Assembly: GCA_013397935.1 (NCBI GenBank)
Contig: VZRN01005177.1
Location: 227,343-291,342, forward strand
Reading direction: 5' to 3'
DNA: 64,000 bases
DNA from: Dasyornis broadbenti
Lineage: Eukaryota > Chordata > Aves > Passeriformes > Dasyornithidae
Position 1 is the first letter of the stretch, and the number at the start of each line of letters is the position of its first letter. The translations under genes were made by a program, and so were the position numbers. This document shows positions 1 through 13,400 of this stretch, piece by piece. The notes under the pieces were generated by a model. That model saw nothing but the letters and a program-made list of their open reading frames with translations. It was not told where the DNA came from and made no database searches.

Positions 1-1855
1 TCATCTGTGTATTTAAAAAAAGTCATTGGGAATATATGATACTTCAGCCTTAAGCTGTCAAAAATGAGATTCCAAAGTATTCAGCAGCAGAAAATAGCAT
101 AAAAAGAGCTTTGCCACTATTTATCTCTGCTTGCCAGCTTGTAATGTTGATTTATGATATGTCATAATAAAGCCCTGAAATGAATACAGCTACATAGAAA
201 AGTGAAGTTACATGGCCACAGACACTGAAATATTTCGAATTCCTCCCTCTCTCCCTCCTCCATCCATAGATGCACTCACTTGAAGACAATACACTCGCAC
301 AGTGATCCTGTTATAATTCAGCTATTTGACAGCATATCAATATGATGCACAGAGCCTTCCAAATAATTGCAAATAATGTGATAAAAGCTGTTTTATGTTT
401 ATTCCAAATTCGTAGTTTCTACTGACCTCACAGTGATGAGGCTCAACACTTTCTGAAATCCAGGACTACATTTAATTTTCCTCCTCCTTACAATTTCAAT
501 AACTTTTAAATGTCGTTTAAATTATTTATATGTGTCTGTGTATATACATGGCTTTTAACTTAGCAAAATGCAAAAACTTTACTTTTCCCCCCTTATTTCT
601 TGATATGAATAGATGTACAAAATATATAAATAAATATAATAAAAAACAAGAGATTCCATATGGTAAATTTAATTAATTTTAATATTTATGTAGGGAAATC
701 TATTCACAATGAATCAATAAATTGGAAGATTTCACAGTGCTTGTGAGAAAAGACTCTATGCCAGAACTTTTCATGCTTATTTAAGAAAGTGCTCTACAAG
801 AAATGGAATTAAGTAAAAAAGATTACCCCAAACAGACTTGGTAATAGGAATTTCAATAAACAATATTGCTGTGTTAAATGACAATTTACCCTTTAGCTGT
901 TGACCTGACAGAAAATCTCTGTCACAATCTCCATTGTAGAAATTACAGCAAAGTACAGAATTATTATCCTGAATAAAATATGTGACACTTTTATGAATTT
1001 ATGAAAAAGATAACTCTTTAAAATCTATTTCTTTTAGCACTCCAACTGGTCTCTTACCATTTTCGATATTATGGTCCCTCCCCTCAGTCAGATATTCTGC
1101 TAACTGTGGTGGAACGAAGTCCATATGAAAATTGGTCCCATAATCTGTGCTTTGTCAAACCTTAACAGTTTTACAGAGAATTGACTTTCAGAACACATTT
1201 AGTTGCCTGAGTGTAATAGGAATCAATAAAAGACATTATTTTTATTATCACATAAGATAATTTTTTTCAACTTGAATACATTTTCCTTCATTTCTTCTCC
1301 TTCTTTATCTTTATTTTTTATTCTGTTCCTATTTCTTGCTTTGAGTCTCCAACTTTGTTTGCAAGGTTGTTACTCTGTGGTAAGCACCTATCTACATTGA
1401 AATTAGTAATATTATTTCTGTGTGCCTAATAAATAAAAGTGTAACAAAAAGAATATTCTCGGTTGTGATATAGTCCCATTGTGTGAAAGGTGACTGGCTG
1501 TTGTACTTATCTGCAAATATATAACACAAATTTCACACATATATGCACACAAATGCACAGAAATCACATGAGCATAGTAATAAATTTGGTTATAAACACA
1601 GAAAAAAGGAATATATGACTGGAGTAACATACAATTTCTGAAAGTGTAGTCCATCTTTTGAAAGGAAAAAAAAAAAAAACCGTTTAAGTGAGTTACCACT
1701 GTCTACTGGAGAATGTTAGGAAAAAAAATGCCCTGAAGGCAGGTGCTACTTGTTTCATTAGCTTGTGTATTTTTGAAAGCTTACAGAGTCCTTACACATT
1801 TGGTGAAACACTGCTGAGGTGTTTTAGCCAGGGTGTCTCTGTGGGGATATGGTTT
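1..1855. other. AT-rich single-copy DNA, no gene seen
   Basis: I see no coding region, RNA gene or recognisable transposon here. The sequence is AT-rich with short A and T runs. Open frames are short and unlike any protein I know. The segment ends at the GGTTT target duplication of the solo LTR. Confidence 0.6.
1851..1855. repeat. Left target-site duplication GGTTT
   Basis: This 5-bp copy abuts TGTCG of the solo LTR and is repeated exactly at 2870-2874, right after its terminal GACA. The perfect match supports the element boundaries and suggests a recent insertion. Confidence 0.85.
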
Positions 1856-2058
1856 TGTCGTGGTTTAGCTTGGCCCAGGTTTTTCTAGTGGGGGGGCCAC
1901 AAAGATGGCTCCTCGGTAAAGCTTCTCGAAGCCTTCACCATGTCCAGCTCTGAGGTGATGGACATGCTGCTGGCCAAGCCTGGGCCAGTTAGAGATGTTG
2001 GTTATGCCTCTGTGAAAAACATATTTAAGACGAAATCAAAACAATGGGTGCACGCACT

Positions 2059-2457
2059 NNNNNNNNNNNNNNNNNNNNNNNNNNNNNNNNNNNNNNNNNN
2101 NNNNNNNNNNNNNNNNNNNNNNNNNNNNNNNNNNNNNNNNNNNNNNNNNNNNNNNNNNNNNNNNNNNNNNNNNNNNNNNNNNNNNNNNNNNNNNNNNNNN
2201 NNNNNNNNNNNNNNNNNNNNNNNNNNNNNNNNNNNNNNNNNNNNNNNNNNNNNNNNNNNNNNNNNNNNNNNNNNNNNNNNNNNNNNNNNNNNNNNNNNNN
2301 NNNNNNNNNNNNNNNNNNNNNNNNNNNNNNNNNNNNNNNNNNNNNNNNNNNNNNNNNNNNNNNNNNNNNNNNNNNNNNNNNNNNNNNNNNNNNNNNNNNN
2401 NNNNNNNNNNNNNNNNNNNNNNNNNNNNNNNNNNNNNNNNNNNNNNNNNNNNNNNNN
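2059..2457. other. Assembly gap (399 N)
   Basis: A run of 399 N lies inside the solo LTR. The gap size may be estimated or arbitrary. Gaps inside LTRs commonly arise when similar copies collapse during assembly, or at GC-rich promoter sequence. Confidence 0.99.
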
Positions 2458-2716
2458 AGACTGCTTGCCTGTGTGGGGACCAGCGTCACTGTAGCAGTGT
2501 CGGGCGGGCTGCCGATGGTGAGACCCATGGCTACGTAGAGGAAAAGAGCCTCTCCCCCACGCAGGGGAAGAAGATCTGGGTGATGAACTGACCTAAACCC
2601 CCCCCATGCCTTGTTCCCTTGTGCAGCTGCTGGGAAGGAGGGAGGGAGGTGAGCAGAGAAACGGTGGCCTTGAAGGGTTTATTTTACCTCTCATTTACTC
2701 CTCTGACTCTGTTAGT

Positions 2717-2722
2717 AATAAA
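2717..2722 (+). promoter_or_regulatory. AATAAA polyadenylation signal in LTR
   Basis: The canonical hexamer in GTTAGTAATAAATTTGACC sits in the right third of the solo LTR, the expected position near the R/U5 boundary. It gives the orientation of the element. Whether it is still used is unknown. Confidence 0.6.
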
Positions 2723-2874
2723 TTTGACCACTTTGCAACCTAAGTTAGTCCTGTTTTGCCTATTCTAAGTGCGTCTTCTCCCGGGTTTCCTGATCTCAGC
2801 TCATGAGCCCTGGGTGTGGGTGTGTTAATTTGGGGGTACCTGGCATTTGGCCAGGCTCAAACCATGACAGGTTT

Positions 2875-5800
2875 CCAACACATTTCCAGATAGAGAATAT
2901 TACATGCTGGAATCATTACTCCTTTTCTCATCCCAAAATATTATCAAAGGAAAGCAACCGACTGTCACAGGAGAGGGCATTACATTCACCATTCTCCATT
3001 TTGAATTGACCCTCTTCTCAGTGTATCTCTCTCTATGGTGACCAGTCCACCGTGGATCTCAGCTGCTGATTATATCAGCCTTTTTATGCTGTTGCTATGG
3101 CCACAGATACTTGTTGTTGCAAATGTGTTGCAAAATGTCGGATTTTGCTTTTCCTTGCATTTTGTACATGTTCTATATTTTGGTTTTAAAAGGAAAAAAA
3201 ATCTCTGATCATCCATTTAGTCTGTGAAAAAAATACAAGGAAAAATTGCAGATAAAAAGTAGGGGTTTTTAAATTTCCCCTTAATATATGTATAAACAGA
3301 ATCGTCATATTTTAACATTTTAGTGGTCTTTTCCAAACTAGAACATTAACATGGGTTTAAAATGAAAAGCATGATCAACAAACCAAAATTCCTGGTTTAG
3401 CAGAGCAAGAGAGGTAAATGTCATAAGGACATGAGACCTTAAGGTTCAGTATATTCTATTCCTTGCCATTAATCAAGGAAGTAGAAATACCTTTTACAAT
3501 ATTTCATAAACTCCATCTTAAAATTAGCTAGATTTCTGTTAGACACTGCCTCAATTATTTATGGAAGAAAATTTCTTTGAAATTTAAATCCTCTGGTAAC
3601 AAGATTTTTTCTTAATAGTCATTGCATGAATCCATTCTTACACCAGCTCGTACATTCATTTATGCAGAATATTTATATAATTGTGGAGATTCATTTCTAG
3701 GCAGAACTCAGATCATGTCTTTATATGGTTAGACTGTGAAAATCAAATTTTTCTAGTTTCTTCTTATAAAAAAGGATTTTTCCCTCCTTCAAAAATCCTA
3801 GTGGCCCTTCTCTGCTTCTGCTCTAAAATAAGTTTAATTAATCTTTTTTTCTGTGTGAGTCAGCAGAGATTAACTTTATATTTTCTTTTTCTTTTATATT
3901 ATCACAAAATTTCTTAGCTAAGAAAAGGAATGCTTCCTGACTTTCTGGAAAACATCTAAGTTCCTAAGGTAAAATGTTATACCTTTTCATCCGTGTCTGG
4001 CTGAATGGACCTGGGAGGTGTCTTGTTCAACAGAAATTAAACCTATGATGATAGAAATTAAAAATGTATTGGTGGTATTACAAGAAGAGCGTGGTAGTGT
4101 CTTTTAATGCACACTAGACTATCAGATGAGAATTTCCAAGACAAAATAATTTAAAATGGGGAGGTAATAATAAAATGCCCAATAAGTCACAAATTTCACA
4201 GAAAATTTTCCAGGGTCTACCAGGTAACCAAGGACTAAGTACTGTGGATTTTAAGTAGAAGTAGAGAGAAAATAAGCACCAACCCCCTCCCCTACCTGGC
4301 CAAACAAACAAACAAACAAACAGGTAAACCAAAATACCAAACCAAACCAAACCAAACAAACCAACCAACCAACCAACCCCAAAACCCTGGAAAACTTTTA
4401 CATATCTGACATCTGAATTGAATCAAGTGTATTAAATATAGAAGAAGCTTAAATCCATTTTAGATTAACTTTTAAAAATATTAATAAATGTTTTTATTTC
4501 TTCTTATTGTATCAGCTGCATTTTTCGAAGAAAAATCCACTGTTTCCCCCGTGAAACCTTCTTTGTCTCTATTAAGGATTTGATAATATCACTGCAGAGT
4601 AGTGTAAAAGTGAGTGCTCCAGTTTATAACCAGTAATGGAGACACAGGCATAGAAGTTTTGAAATCCACCCACAAAAGGATACTTTGAAAATGCTTCTTA
4701 TATATAAAATGCTGAACCTTAATGCTTTGCATTTTTATAACCTTGTGTTAAAAAGGTTACAGGTCTAAATTTAGATTGGACTTAAGAAAGCACCACCATA
4801 AAAAGGCTAATGGAATAGCAAAGGAATTTTTTTCAGAAATTCCATCATAAAATTTGCTGACCTAGCAAGAGTTAGAAAACACAAGGGATTATATATCTTT
4901 AAATGAGCCAATTGCTCATTCATTTCAGTTTCGTAAAAACACCTGCCCACTTCTGGTAATGATAAAGAAAAGAGATTCACTGTTCCTAAATACAGCATGA
5001 TAAGGACAAATAATACTTAGAAACTCCAAGCAGACTCATGTGGCATTTGTAAATGCATAGAACTATATTTGACCTTAAATAACAGGTGAAGGAAAGTGCA
5101 TAATAAAGTTGTTGATAATAGAAATTGAAGAGCAACTGATTAAGTGATTACTTTAACTTTTCTTAGAGAATAACAAATGCTGATCCAAGGCTTAGTAAAA
5201 ATCTTTGAAACAATTTTTTGGGACAGTCTCTTTCTGTGTAAGAAATTTTCACCAGAAAAAAATTAAACAGGCCATTCTGTAAGTCTTCTTTCTTTATGAG
5301 AAATTTCCCAGTACAAATCTGTCATTTGTCAAAACTAGGAATAGTAACAATAAAGTTATTAGTAAAAAGAAATATTATTAATATTAAAAAATTATATATA
5401 TACTTGGTTTACACAAAATGTTCCTGGGTATCAAAAGGAAGAATAAGACCAGGCTTCCACCTCCAGGCTCCATGTTCCTCGCCGTTGCCACGGAAGCACA
5501 AACCACAAGATCTCCGTACAGTTTTTGTGTTTGCACCATGACTTTGCATTTTCTTCACCGCTTCATGTTTTCAACAATAGTTTCCTCAGTAAACAACATA
5601 CAGGGTTTGTAATGGATTATGTATTTGATTAGAAGGTTCTCTAGTACAAACTCCTCTAATAGTAATTCAGTCTTAGAAACTGTTTCTTTCAACAGCTGTA
5701 CATCAGTAAATCAAGTTTCAAAAAACACAAATACCAAATTCATACTGTAGGTGAAGGTGTCTAGAAAATGTGGTTTGGAAAAACAGAGTTATCTAAATAA

Positions 5801-8800
5801 AGCATCAGAAAATCAAAATATTTGAAAGGAAATATGTCTCAAAGCTGAGAGAAGACAAGAGATACTAACACCATTGACTGAAACTTCCTGCCATTTATGT
5901 ATAAAAAATAGATACAAAAATCCCTTATATGTGCTTGCATATTTATATTCAAGTTTTCTTCCTTTCCTGTGATGTGGGACATCTGTGCAAAAGGTAGGTA
6001 TTGAGATACAGAGGGATAGGGAGACAGAAGCACCATTCCTGCTCTGTGATTTAATCTGAAAATATTCAGACTAATTCTACTTAGGAAAATCTCATCTAGG
6101 GGCATAAACAAACTTTTTCACACAATTTTTCCCCTTCTACATATTGATATTCTTTAACAAACTTGTTTTCTTGGAAATGCATTGTTGAAGGCTGTAAATA
6201 TTCATCAAGTTTATTCCTTGAGTATAACAGCTATATCCCCAGACTAATGTAAAAAAAACCATAAGGAGCATGTGAACCTTAAACTATATCTTGGTAATCC
6301 AAATAGCATAATAAACAGCAATATTCTGATTTGTGTGGTAATTCAACGGTAGACAAAATCTCAAAATTATCTGTGGAGAAGTGAGAACCAGAGGTTGTAG
6401 TCAAAACTGTTCAAATGAATGTTATTTGTATTAATTTTTTCACTTGTGCTCTGGAAAATAGCTTTTATGGTATGCTGAAAAATGCAGCTGTGACAATGAG
6501 GTGTTCTGAATGAGATCTGCTTTTGCTTTACGCAAGTGTAGGACGTTAGTCTGCATTCAGAGGACGTCCTCTAACACTCTGTGTTATGATTCCTACTGTG
6601 ACCTAGCTATTCACTTACAAAGTGAGGTCAAAGAGCATCCAAAGGTGAAAAAATTTCTGTTAAAGATGCTTTAAATTGTTTAAAGACATGGGTTATATGC
6701 TGTGTTCTTGGACTGTTGTAATAGGCCAACTATACGAGCATATATAGGTACTTTCTTGAGTTCTTGCCCTCTTAGATGAATAATCCTTTTGTCTACAATG
6801 ACTTTATTAGTATAGGACCAAGACACAGATACTTTGACACAGTCATTTATATGACTGAAATATAGATACTTTGCTTTCTCCACATCTCAGATTTCTATAA
6901 ATTATGTTCTTCCTTGTTCCAGAAGTTTATCTGGATCCTTGATTTTGTTTTACTCAGTGAAATTTTCATCAATATTGAATTAGGCAAGTAATAGGGTGTA
7001 TACTTTTCAAGACTTAAGACATATGTAGTCCTACTTCCTCTGATTTTACTATACTCACTTACTTATACATCTGTTTTTCTTCTTCAATGCAAATTTAGTG
7101 GGCAAACCATATTTTACTCCACATTGAGATAAATTTATTCTTGCTTTTGTAGTCACCCTTAGATGTACACTGTCCTATTTTGGGTTTCTTTTGTTGATTA
7201 ATTTCTTGGTAAATAAACTTATGTTGCTACCCTTATTTTCATTAATGTTCATTAATTGTCTTGCTTCTTTAAGTGTATTTTTGTTTCTGTGAATTGACTA
7301 TCTTGTTTCTTCTTTAAAGAGTGTGGAAAAAACCACATATGATGACGTAAAGACTACCTCTTAATGCGCAAATGGAAGCAGAGAACAAACAGGCTTAGAA
7401 GAGAAAATTTAAAACCTGTTATTACTTTAAAGCCTTGTCCTTAAAAAAAATCTTGACAAATAAAAACGAAGTGCTATGTGCTATAAAATAGAACCATGAA
7501 CCACTTCTACATCACAGCTGCCCTTTCTGATATGAAGACCACAGAGTGAATGCAGAATTTAATGTGACAATATGATCGTTTATCCAATAGCAGTAAAAAT
7601 GTCTCATATCTTGTGATTTCTTAATAAGGCTGACAGGCTCTAAATTCTTCTGCTCGGGGTGATAACAACGTATCTTCTGTGCGTTACAGAATGAAGAGCT
7701 TGGAAATTCTTCTGCAAGTGTATTTAGTTAGAAAGTTGTAGACTTTATTTTTAAATGCAAGCTTTCCAAAACAATCCCTGTCAATCCAGTTCTACAATTA
7801 TTATTTTTGTTCCTCAGATTTTCATTTAAAGAGGACTCTGTAGTAAACAACATTCTTGTGTCACTGCAGGTTTCATTTTAAAATCTAATTGGCAAACTGT
7901 TTTCCCTAGAGAAATGTTTATGAGGAAGTGGTTCTGCATAAGACCACACTGTTCTACAATGCTTTTTATTATTATCTCCAATTCAATGGAATGTGTGAAT
8001 TCTGTAAACTTGCTTTTAATACTATCATCTAGGCTACTTCAGTGGATAATATACAAATATAATAAACAATGAAAGAAGGCAGATCAAACATTTATCTTTG
8101 CATTTTTCCTTCTGTCTCGTTTTAACTTAAGCTTATATTTTCTCTGACTGATATTTATCTTTTTGTCCCAGGCCTGTGAGAACTGAGTAAAGAAGCTGAC
8201 TAACCCCATTAAGGAATCTAGACTAATGTAGGAAAACACACCTGAAACTTCACTGCAATTTTCTTTGTGTTCTGTGTTCAAAGCTACATTAACTAGCTCT
8301 TTGGATGTCCTGTCTTGGTCATTTCTTGAGAAATGTCACCTATATGCATCCAAAAGAAGTATTTGTCTCATTCAGCATTATGCCTTTAGAAAAGTTAGTA
8401 ACCTAGGAAAAGGACCATTGTGTATTTTATCTCTAGCCTTTGATTGGCAGCAACAAGGACTGCACAGGATTTCTACTTATCACTATTAAATACTGTTAGA
8501 AAACTCATTGGCAAAATTGAGAAAATGATGTGAAACAGCCTGAGTGGTCAATGAGCTCTTCGTCTCTGCTGACAGGTGATGAATGAAATGTCCTTAACAT
8601 AACATTATGTTAGGAAAGAGGGGAATGAAAATGAGGGCAAGATGACAAACAGTAGGAGACAAGAAGCAACTCTTTTCCTAGAGAAAAACGATGCTGTTTT
8701 CAAGTAGTCCATTCTTAGGTCTTTGAGAGACAACTGACAAGTCTGCTTTCTACTGCTTGTAGCGTTTCCTTTATTTTACAACCCTGTTACTGTGCCATCT

Positions 8801-10421
8801 ACCCAGCAAGGCTTCACATACTCCTAATTTTCTTTATCGGCTCTTCTTTTCCATTGCACTTGCTCTTCCTCAAGGGCTTTTACTCTTCAGAAAGTGTATC
8901 ACAACTTGCTGACCCACCTTCAGCTCTTGACTGTAAGAAAACCCTATCTTCATCTCCTGTTACCCAGAAACTTTTCCATGTTAAGCTTCAAGTGATCACA
9001 TTGGAAATTTACTCATCCCAGGCACGTTTATAGCACCATTAACTTCCCCAGAATTGCACAGTGTGCAACCATGCCCATAAAACATAGACAAATATAAATA
9101 TAAATATGGTGAAAACATGAAAGGCAGAATTAACAAGTATCAGTGACTGCTTTCATTTAGTTCCCCTTCTATGCATCTGACACATAGAACTTTCTCACAA
9201 CTTTGTCTTCTAACCCCATTAGTTTGTCTGTAAATCAGTATCGTTTGTCTTAAACCTCATCCACCTTTTTACCTTCAGCCCAAAACAGAGTGAAACAAAA
9301 GATCCTTCTGAGCCTGGTGTCTTAGGCAAAAACTCACTGACTTTCTGGAAACTTCAGCAATAATGTTCCAAAACTAAGTTTACATGACTTTGCTATGCAT
9401 TATTCGAGAACTGGCATATCTATGAAATAGATTTTCAAATAATTTTGAGATTGAGGATGTATTTTTAAAGTAATTATTGTGACTGACACATTTCTTTCAA
9501 GCAGAGGCAAAAAACTTGAGAAAAGGAAGTGCAATTTAGATAAGTTCTGTGAACTTATATACAAAAAGTATTTTCTCTATTTTTAAGGTAAGACAACTAC
9601 TAATATTGGTAAACTTATTGTAATATACAATCTAACTTTGTAAATTGTCTTTAAAAAGAGACTATTCAGAGTAGGTCTAAATACTACCCCTTGGCATTTA
9701 TTTATGACATTCATTGGTATAACTATCTGAAAAACATTTTCTATTGGATTTTTGAAAGAAATTGAGTATTTCACTTTAGTCACTATTAGTCTCCCATTTG
9801 CACTGATTTTACTTTCCAGAATAGGTCAAAACTAGAGAAAATATCTTAAGCGCATGCATTTACTCCTCATCTTTCATCTTTCATCCACATGAATGGAGGC
9901 TTCTTAATTTATTTCTGGGGCCAGAAACTCAAAGAAAGCTGATAGTCTGGTGGGAGAAAGTCTCGTAACTCTAACTAAAATGCACAATCCACACTTATTA
10001 AAATAAAAAGGATTGGATTTTTCTTTTTTTTTCAAAGAAAAGAACTGATATTTTGCTTAAGCCTCCTGTGGGAAAATTTAACTTGCACACTTACTATTTA
10101 TATGGATTTTCAAGCTCAATTTACTTACCTATTCAATAAGGCAAAGTAATTGTTATCCCTTTCCTTTCATTACATGATGCAAATGCTATCTCTACAGTCC
10201 AGAAATGATTATTCAAATTGGATGTTAGAATATAGGGCTTATTCCAGTAATTTGAACATGCATTTAAGGGGTAATTTGTTTGTTTTCAATGAAAAAACAT
10301 TTTTTTAATTCAGTGTAAAAATAATTATATTGAAGGCATAAATATTAAGGTAAGAACACTAATACAGGGCATAGATGGTTAATCTGTGTTTTGCTGCTTA
10401 TTTTAGGCTTCCCTTCTACAT

Positions 10422-10424
<3 letters not shown>
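2875..10424. other. AT-rich single-copy DNA, no gene seen
   Basis: About 7.5 kb without a recognisable gene, RNA or transposon apart from the CAAA/CCAA tract at 4301-4386. Open frames stay below about 100 codons and resemble nothing known to me. Diverged old repeats could be hidden here and would need a library search. Confidence 0.5.
4301..4386. repeat. (CAAA)n / (CCAAA)n / (CCAA)n simple repeat
   Basis: The tract starts with four to five CAAA units, passes through ACCAA units and ends with CCAA units before a run of C. It is almost free of G and T on the plus strand. Open frames crossing it on the minus strand are low-complexity shadows. Confidence 0.85.

Positions 10425-10463
<39 letters not shown>
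10425..10463. repeat. Pure poly(T) run of 39
   Basis: A 39-base T run sits between CATTGA and AAACTGAAAGCC. On the minus strand it is a poly(A) tract that could mark the 3' end of an old retrocopy whose body would lie at higher coordinates. I see no recognisable coding body in the adjoining 350 bp, so a plain homopolymer is equally likely. Confidence 0.8.
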
Positions 10464-10468
<5 letters not shown>

Positions 10469-13400
10469 GAAAGCCAAATCCAATTCTTTGTACTACAACT
10501 AAATGCAGGTATGCAGAGTAATGGGTTTCTATATCAGTCATGGGGCAAGACACAGGATTCTCACCACCGATTTGCAGATGCTGGTCTAAAGAGAGCACAT
10601 TTGTGTGTTATTCCTAGGGATGAGATAAGATGTTCTGTCTGGGACAAGCAGTAAACTCCAATCAGCTGAAAATCAGATTTCCTTGGTAATTCCTGATGAA
10701 ACTGTGATCCAGAAAAAGGAAAAAAGAAAAACAGTGTATTCAAAGAGAGTATGACTTTTTTAGGGCGGCTGAATGTCACTTAGCCTTGAGGACAGTTTCA
10801 GGGTGAGTGGGGAGTAAACGTGTTTTGAAGCTCCTACTGTATTTTCTCTGTGACCTACAAGTGAGGGGGATTTCATTACCTCAGTGCCACTGCTTCTGCC
10901 AGAAGCTTTCATTGGAAGGGTACAAGCATGGTTTAACAGAGAATATTTGGCTATAAGAGCTAGAAGGTGGGGGGCGTGAGTTCATCCCAGTTTGCGGAGG
11001 TCTGCAAGAGCACAGGTCAAATTCACAACAGCTCTTTTTTACACTTGAGTAAAATTAAACTGGTGTGGTCTACTTTTATGAAGTGGTCTGCTTTTGTGAC
11101 TTGTGGACTATCCAGCTGTGTATAGTTCACATTTCTTTACTAGCTCTATTTGGAAACTTTATTTATTGTTTCCTCTTTTGACAGTCTTTTAATAGTCACA
11201 AACCATGTTTTCATGCTATAGCTTTCTCCTCAAAGTACTTGAATGTCTGTGTCTTCAATAGGCATTGCAATTATTTTTACCAACAAGTAAAGTTGCAGAC
11301 AACAAGTGCAGAGGCTTTATTTCAACTCTATTATCTACTAACATTTGGAGCTGCCTTTGGATTTTAATGGAACAGCACACAGCACCTGCACTGAACACCA
11401 ATTTCAGCTGCAGCTGATAGAAAACCCCTTGCATGATACAGATCCAGGCCCTGTAGGATAACAAAGATGCAAAATGAACACTCATTATTTATCCCCTACC
11501 TAGGCCTGCCGCTAAAGATGTTAATATAGATTGGAAAGGTGTGAGCACATTGCTTTCTATCACAGAGAAGTTTGATGTAATAGATATCTGTGATTTGGAG
11601 AGCTCTGTGAGATGCGTTCTGAGACCTAAAGGGCTTTTCAGTAAATAGATCTGCTTGGTGTGATTGAACATGTGTGACCTGCCATGATTAAAGAAATGTT
11701 AAAGTATGTTCCAGTTTCCATCTTTGTCAATGTTGAGTAAATAAGAGCTCAGACCTCCCTTGCTTGCCACCTACTCTCCTACACAGATTTATCTCTACCT
11801 TTGGTTGTAGAAGAAAGACACAGTATCTTATCTGTCCCAAGAAAAGTCAATTGACAAAGTGTTTTTTGATAAAAATGCAGAAAAATGCCACTGATATATT
11901 AGAAGGGTAAAAATTCCTGGGCTGTAGTAAAATTAAATGGAATCTATATCACGTCCTGCCCTGTCTTGCTATTGACAAATAGGTTGGATCAGTTTAAATG
12001 ACCACTGGTGTCATCTCTATCTGCTCACTGCTCTTCAAGAAAAATGTCTTGCTGAGATAAATGATTGCTATCTCCTTCAGAAAAGCAGGGGAAAGGAAAA
12101 AAAAACAAACCTCCATGTTAAATCTTTAAAAACACTGTAGGCAGTAAAAATATCATATGGAAATTTTCTTAACCTCCTTTGAAAGTAGTGAAAATGTACG
12201 TATTTGAATGTCTTTTCTGTAAGAAAGAAAATGGACTATTTATATTGAAGAACTTATTCTGAGAAACCTGCAGCTGTGAGAATGCAGATTCTAAAACAAA
12301 ACAGAGTTGCTCATCGTTAAGAAACATCCCTCTATATACTAATGACAAGATCTGGTGGGAAAATTTAGTTTTGGTTTTTTGGGTTTTTTTTTGTCAATGT
12401 CTATGGGGAATGCAGTTAAACAGTGATATTTTTTCTCATCAATTCCAACCTACTCAAGCCAGTGTGTGTGTTTGTTCCTCCTCCTCCCAGTTATACAATA
12501 CACAACAAATCAGATGTGGAAAAAAACTCCACCAAAACCCAAAAAAACCCCCTCACATGAAAAAACAAAACCAAAACAACCAAAAACCAGCAACTAAAAC
12601 CCAGCATCCACTCCTATAGTAAAGGTGGTTTTAGGAGCTCTGCTCTGTAAAGGACGAGCACTAATTTCTGTGGCTTTCCAGTGATCCACCAATGTCACAG
12701 ACTGTAAATGGCAAGATGAGTTGATAGATATAGCTCTTGGCTTCTCACCTGTGTTAAACCTTTACACAACTGAGTTTTCTTGTCTCAAATCACTCTCTTC
12801 TGAGATGGAATTTTCCCCTTTAAATCTCCTAGATGTGATTTAATGTTCTCAGTTGTTTGACTTTGTCTTTTTGACTGAAGAAAAAGCTGGAATACAACTT
12901 TATTAAAAGTTATTATTCCTAAATCACAAGTAAGTCCACATATTTATCTTTTTATCATTTCAAAATAACACTTTCCATTATTTTGATAATAATCCTTTTA
13001 GAAAATCAACACTAACTGCCTTTAAATTGCTGTAGACCTTTGAATAAAGACATCAAAAATAGTGAGGGAATTATAAACAGGATTTATAGCAAGGCTGCCT
13101 CCTTAATACAAATTACATCATTACTTGTGTAAAATACATCTTGGAGTGCATCACATATTACTAAGTCTGAGGTTGAAAACTGAGCACACTAGTAAGAAAA
13201 CTAAAGTTGTATCTTGAAAGTGTAATAAAGTCTGAACAAATACAGGTTTTTTGTTGGTTGGGTTTTTTTGTTTGTTGGTTGGGGTTTTTTGTTTGTTTGT
13301 TTTTGTTTGCCTCTTTGTCTTTGCTTTCTCTGTAGTACTTCATAAAATGTGGGATATTTTTTGTAATGGAGAAAAGTAGACACATAGTGTTCTGATGTTT

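Larger units (their letters stand above)
1856..2869 (+). mobile_element. Solo LTR of an ERVL-type endogenous retrovirus
   Basis: The element starts TGTCGTGGTTTAG and ends CAAACCATGACA, an imperfect terminal inverted repeat with the TG...CA ends of an LTR. It is flanked by a perfect 5-bp target duplication GGTTT (1851-1855 and 2870-2874). An AATAAA polyadenylation signal at 2717-2722 lies about 150 bp before the right end and sets the plus orientation. No internal retroviral region is present, so this is a solo LTR left by recombination between two LTRs. Five-bp duplications and these termini are typical of ERVL-type elements abundant in passerines; the family is recalled, not searched. A 399-base gap occupies the middle, so true length and the U3 promoter are unknown. 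Open frames crossing the gap are artefacts of N. Confidence 0.85.

Noticed and set aside
1940..2538. Open frames of 164-184 codons around the first gap
   Set aside because: Most of each frame is N. The flanking bases are LTR sequence.
11940..12030. Possible CR1 3'-end remnant (GGTTGGATCAGTTT...)
   Set aside because: Only a few words resemble CR1 and there is no octamer tail; too weak to list.
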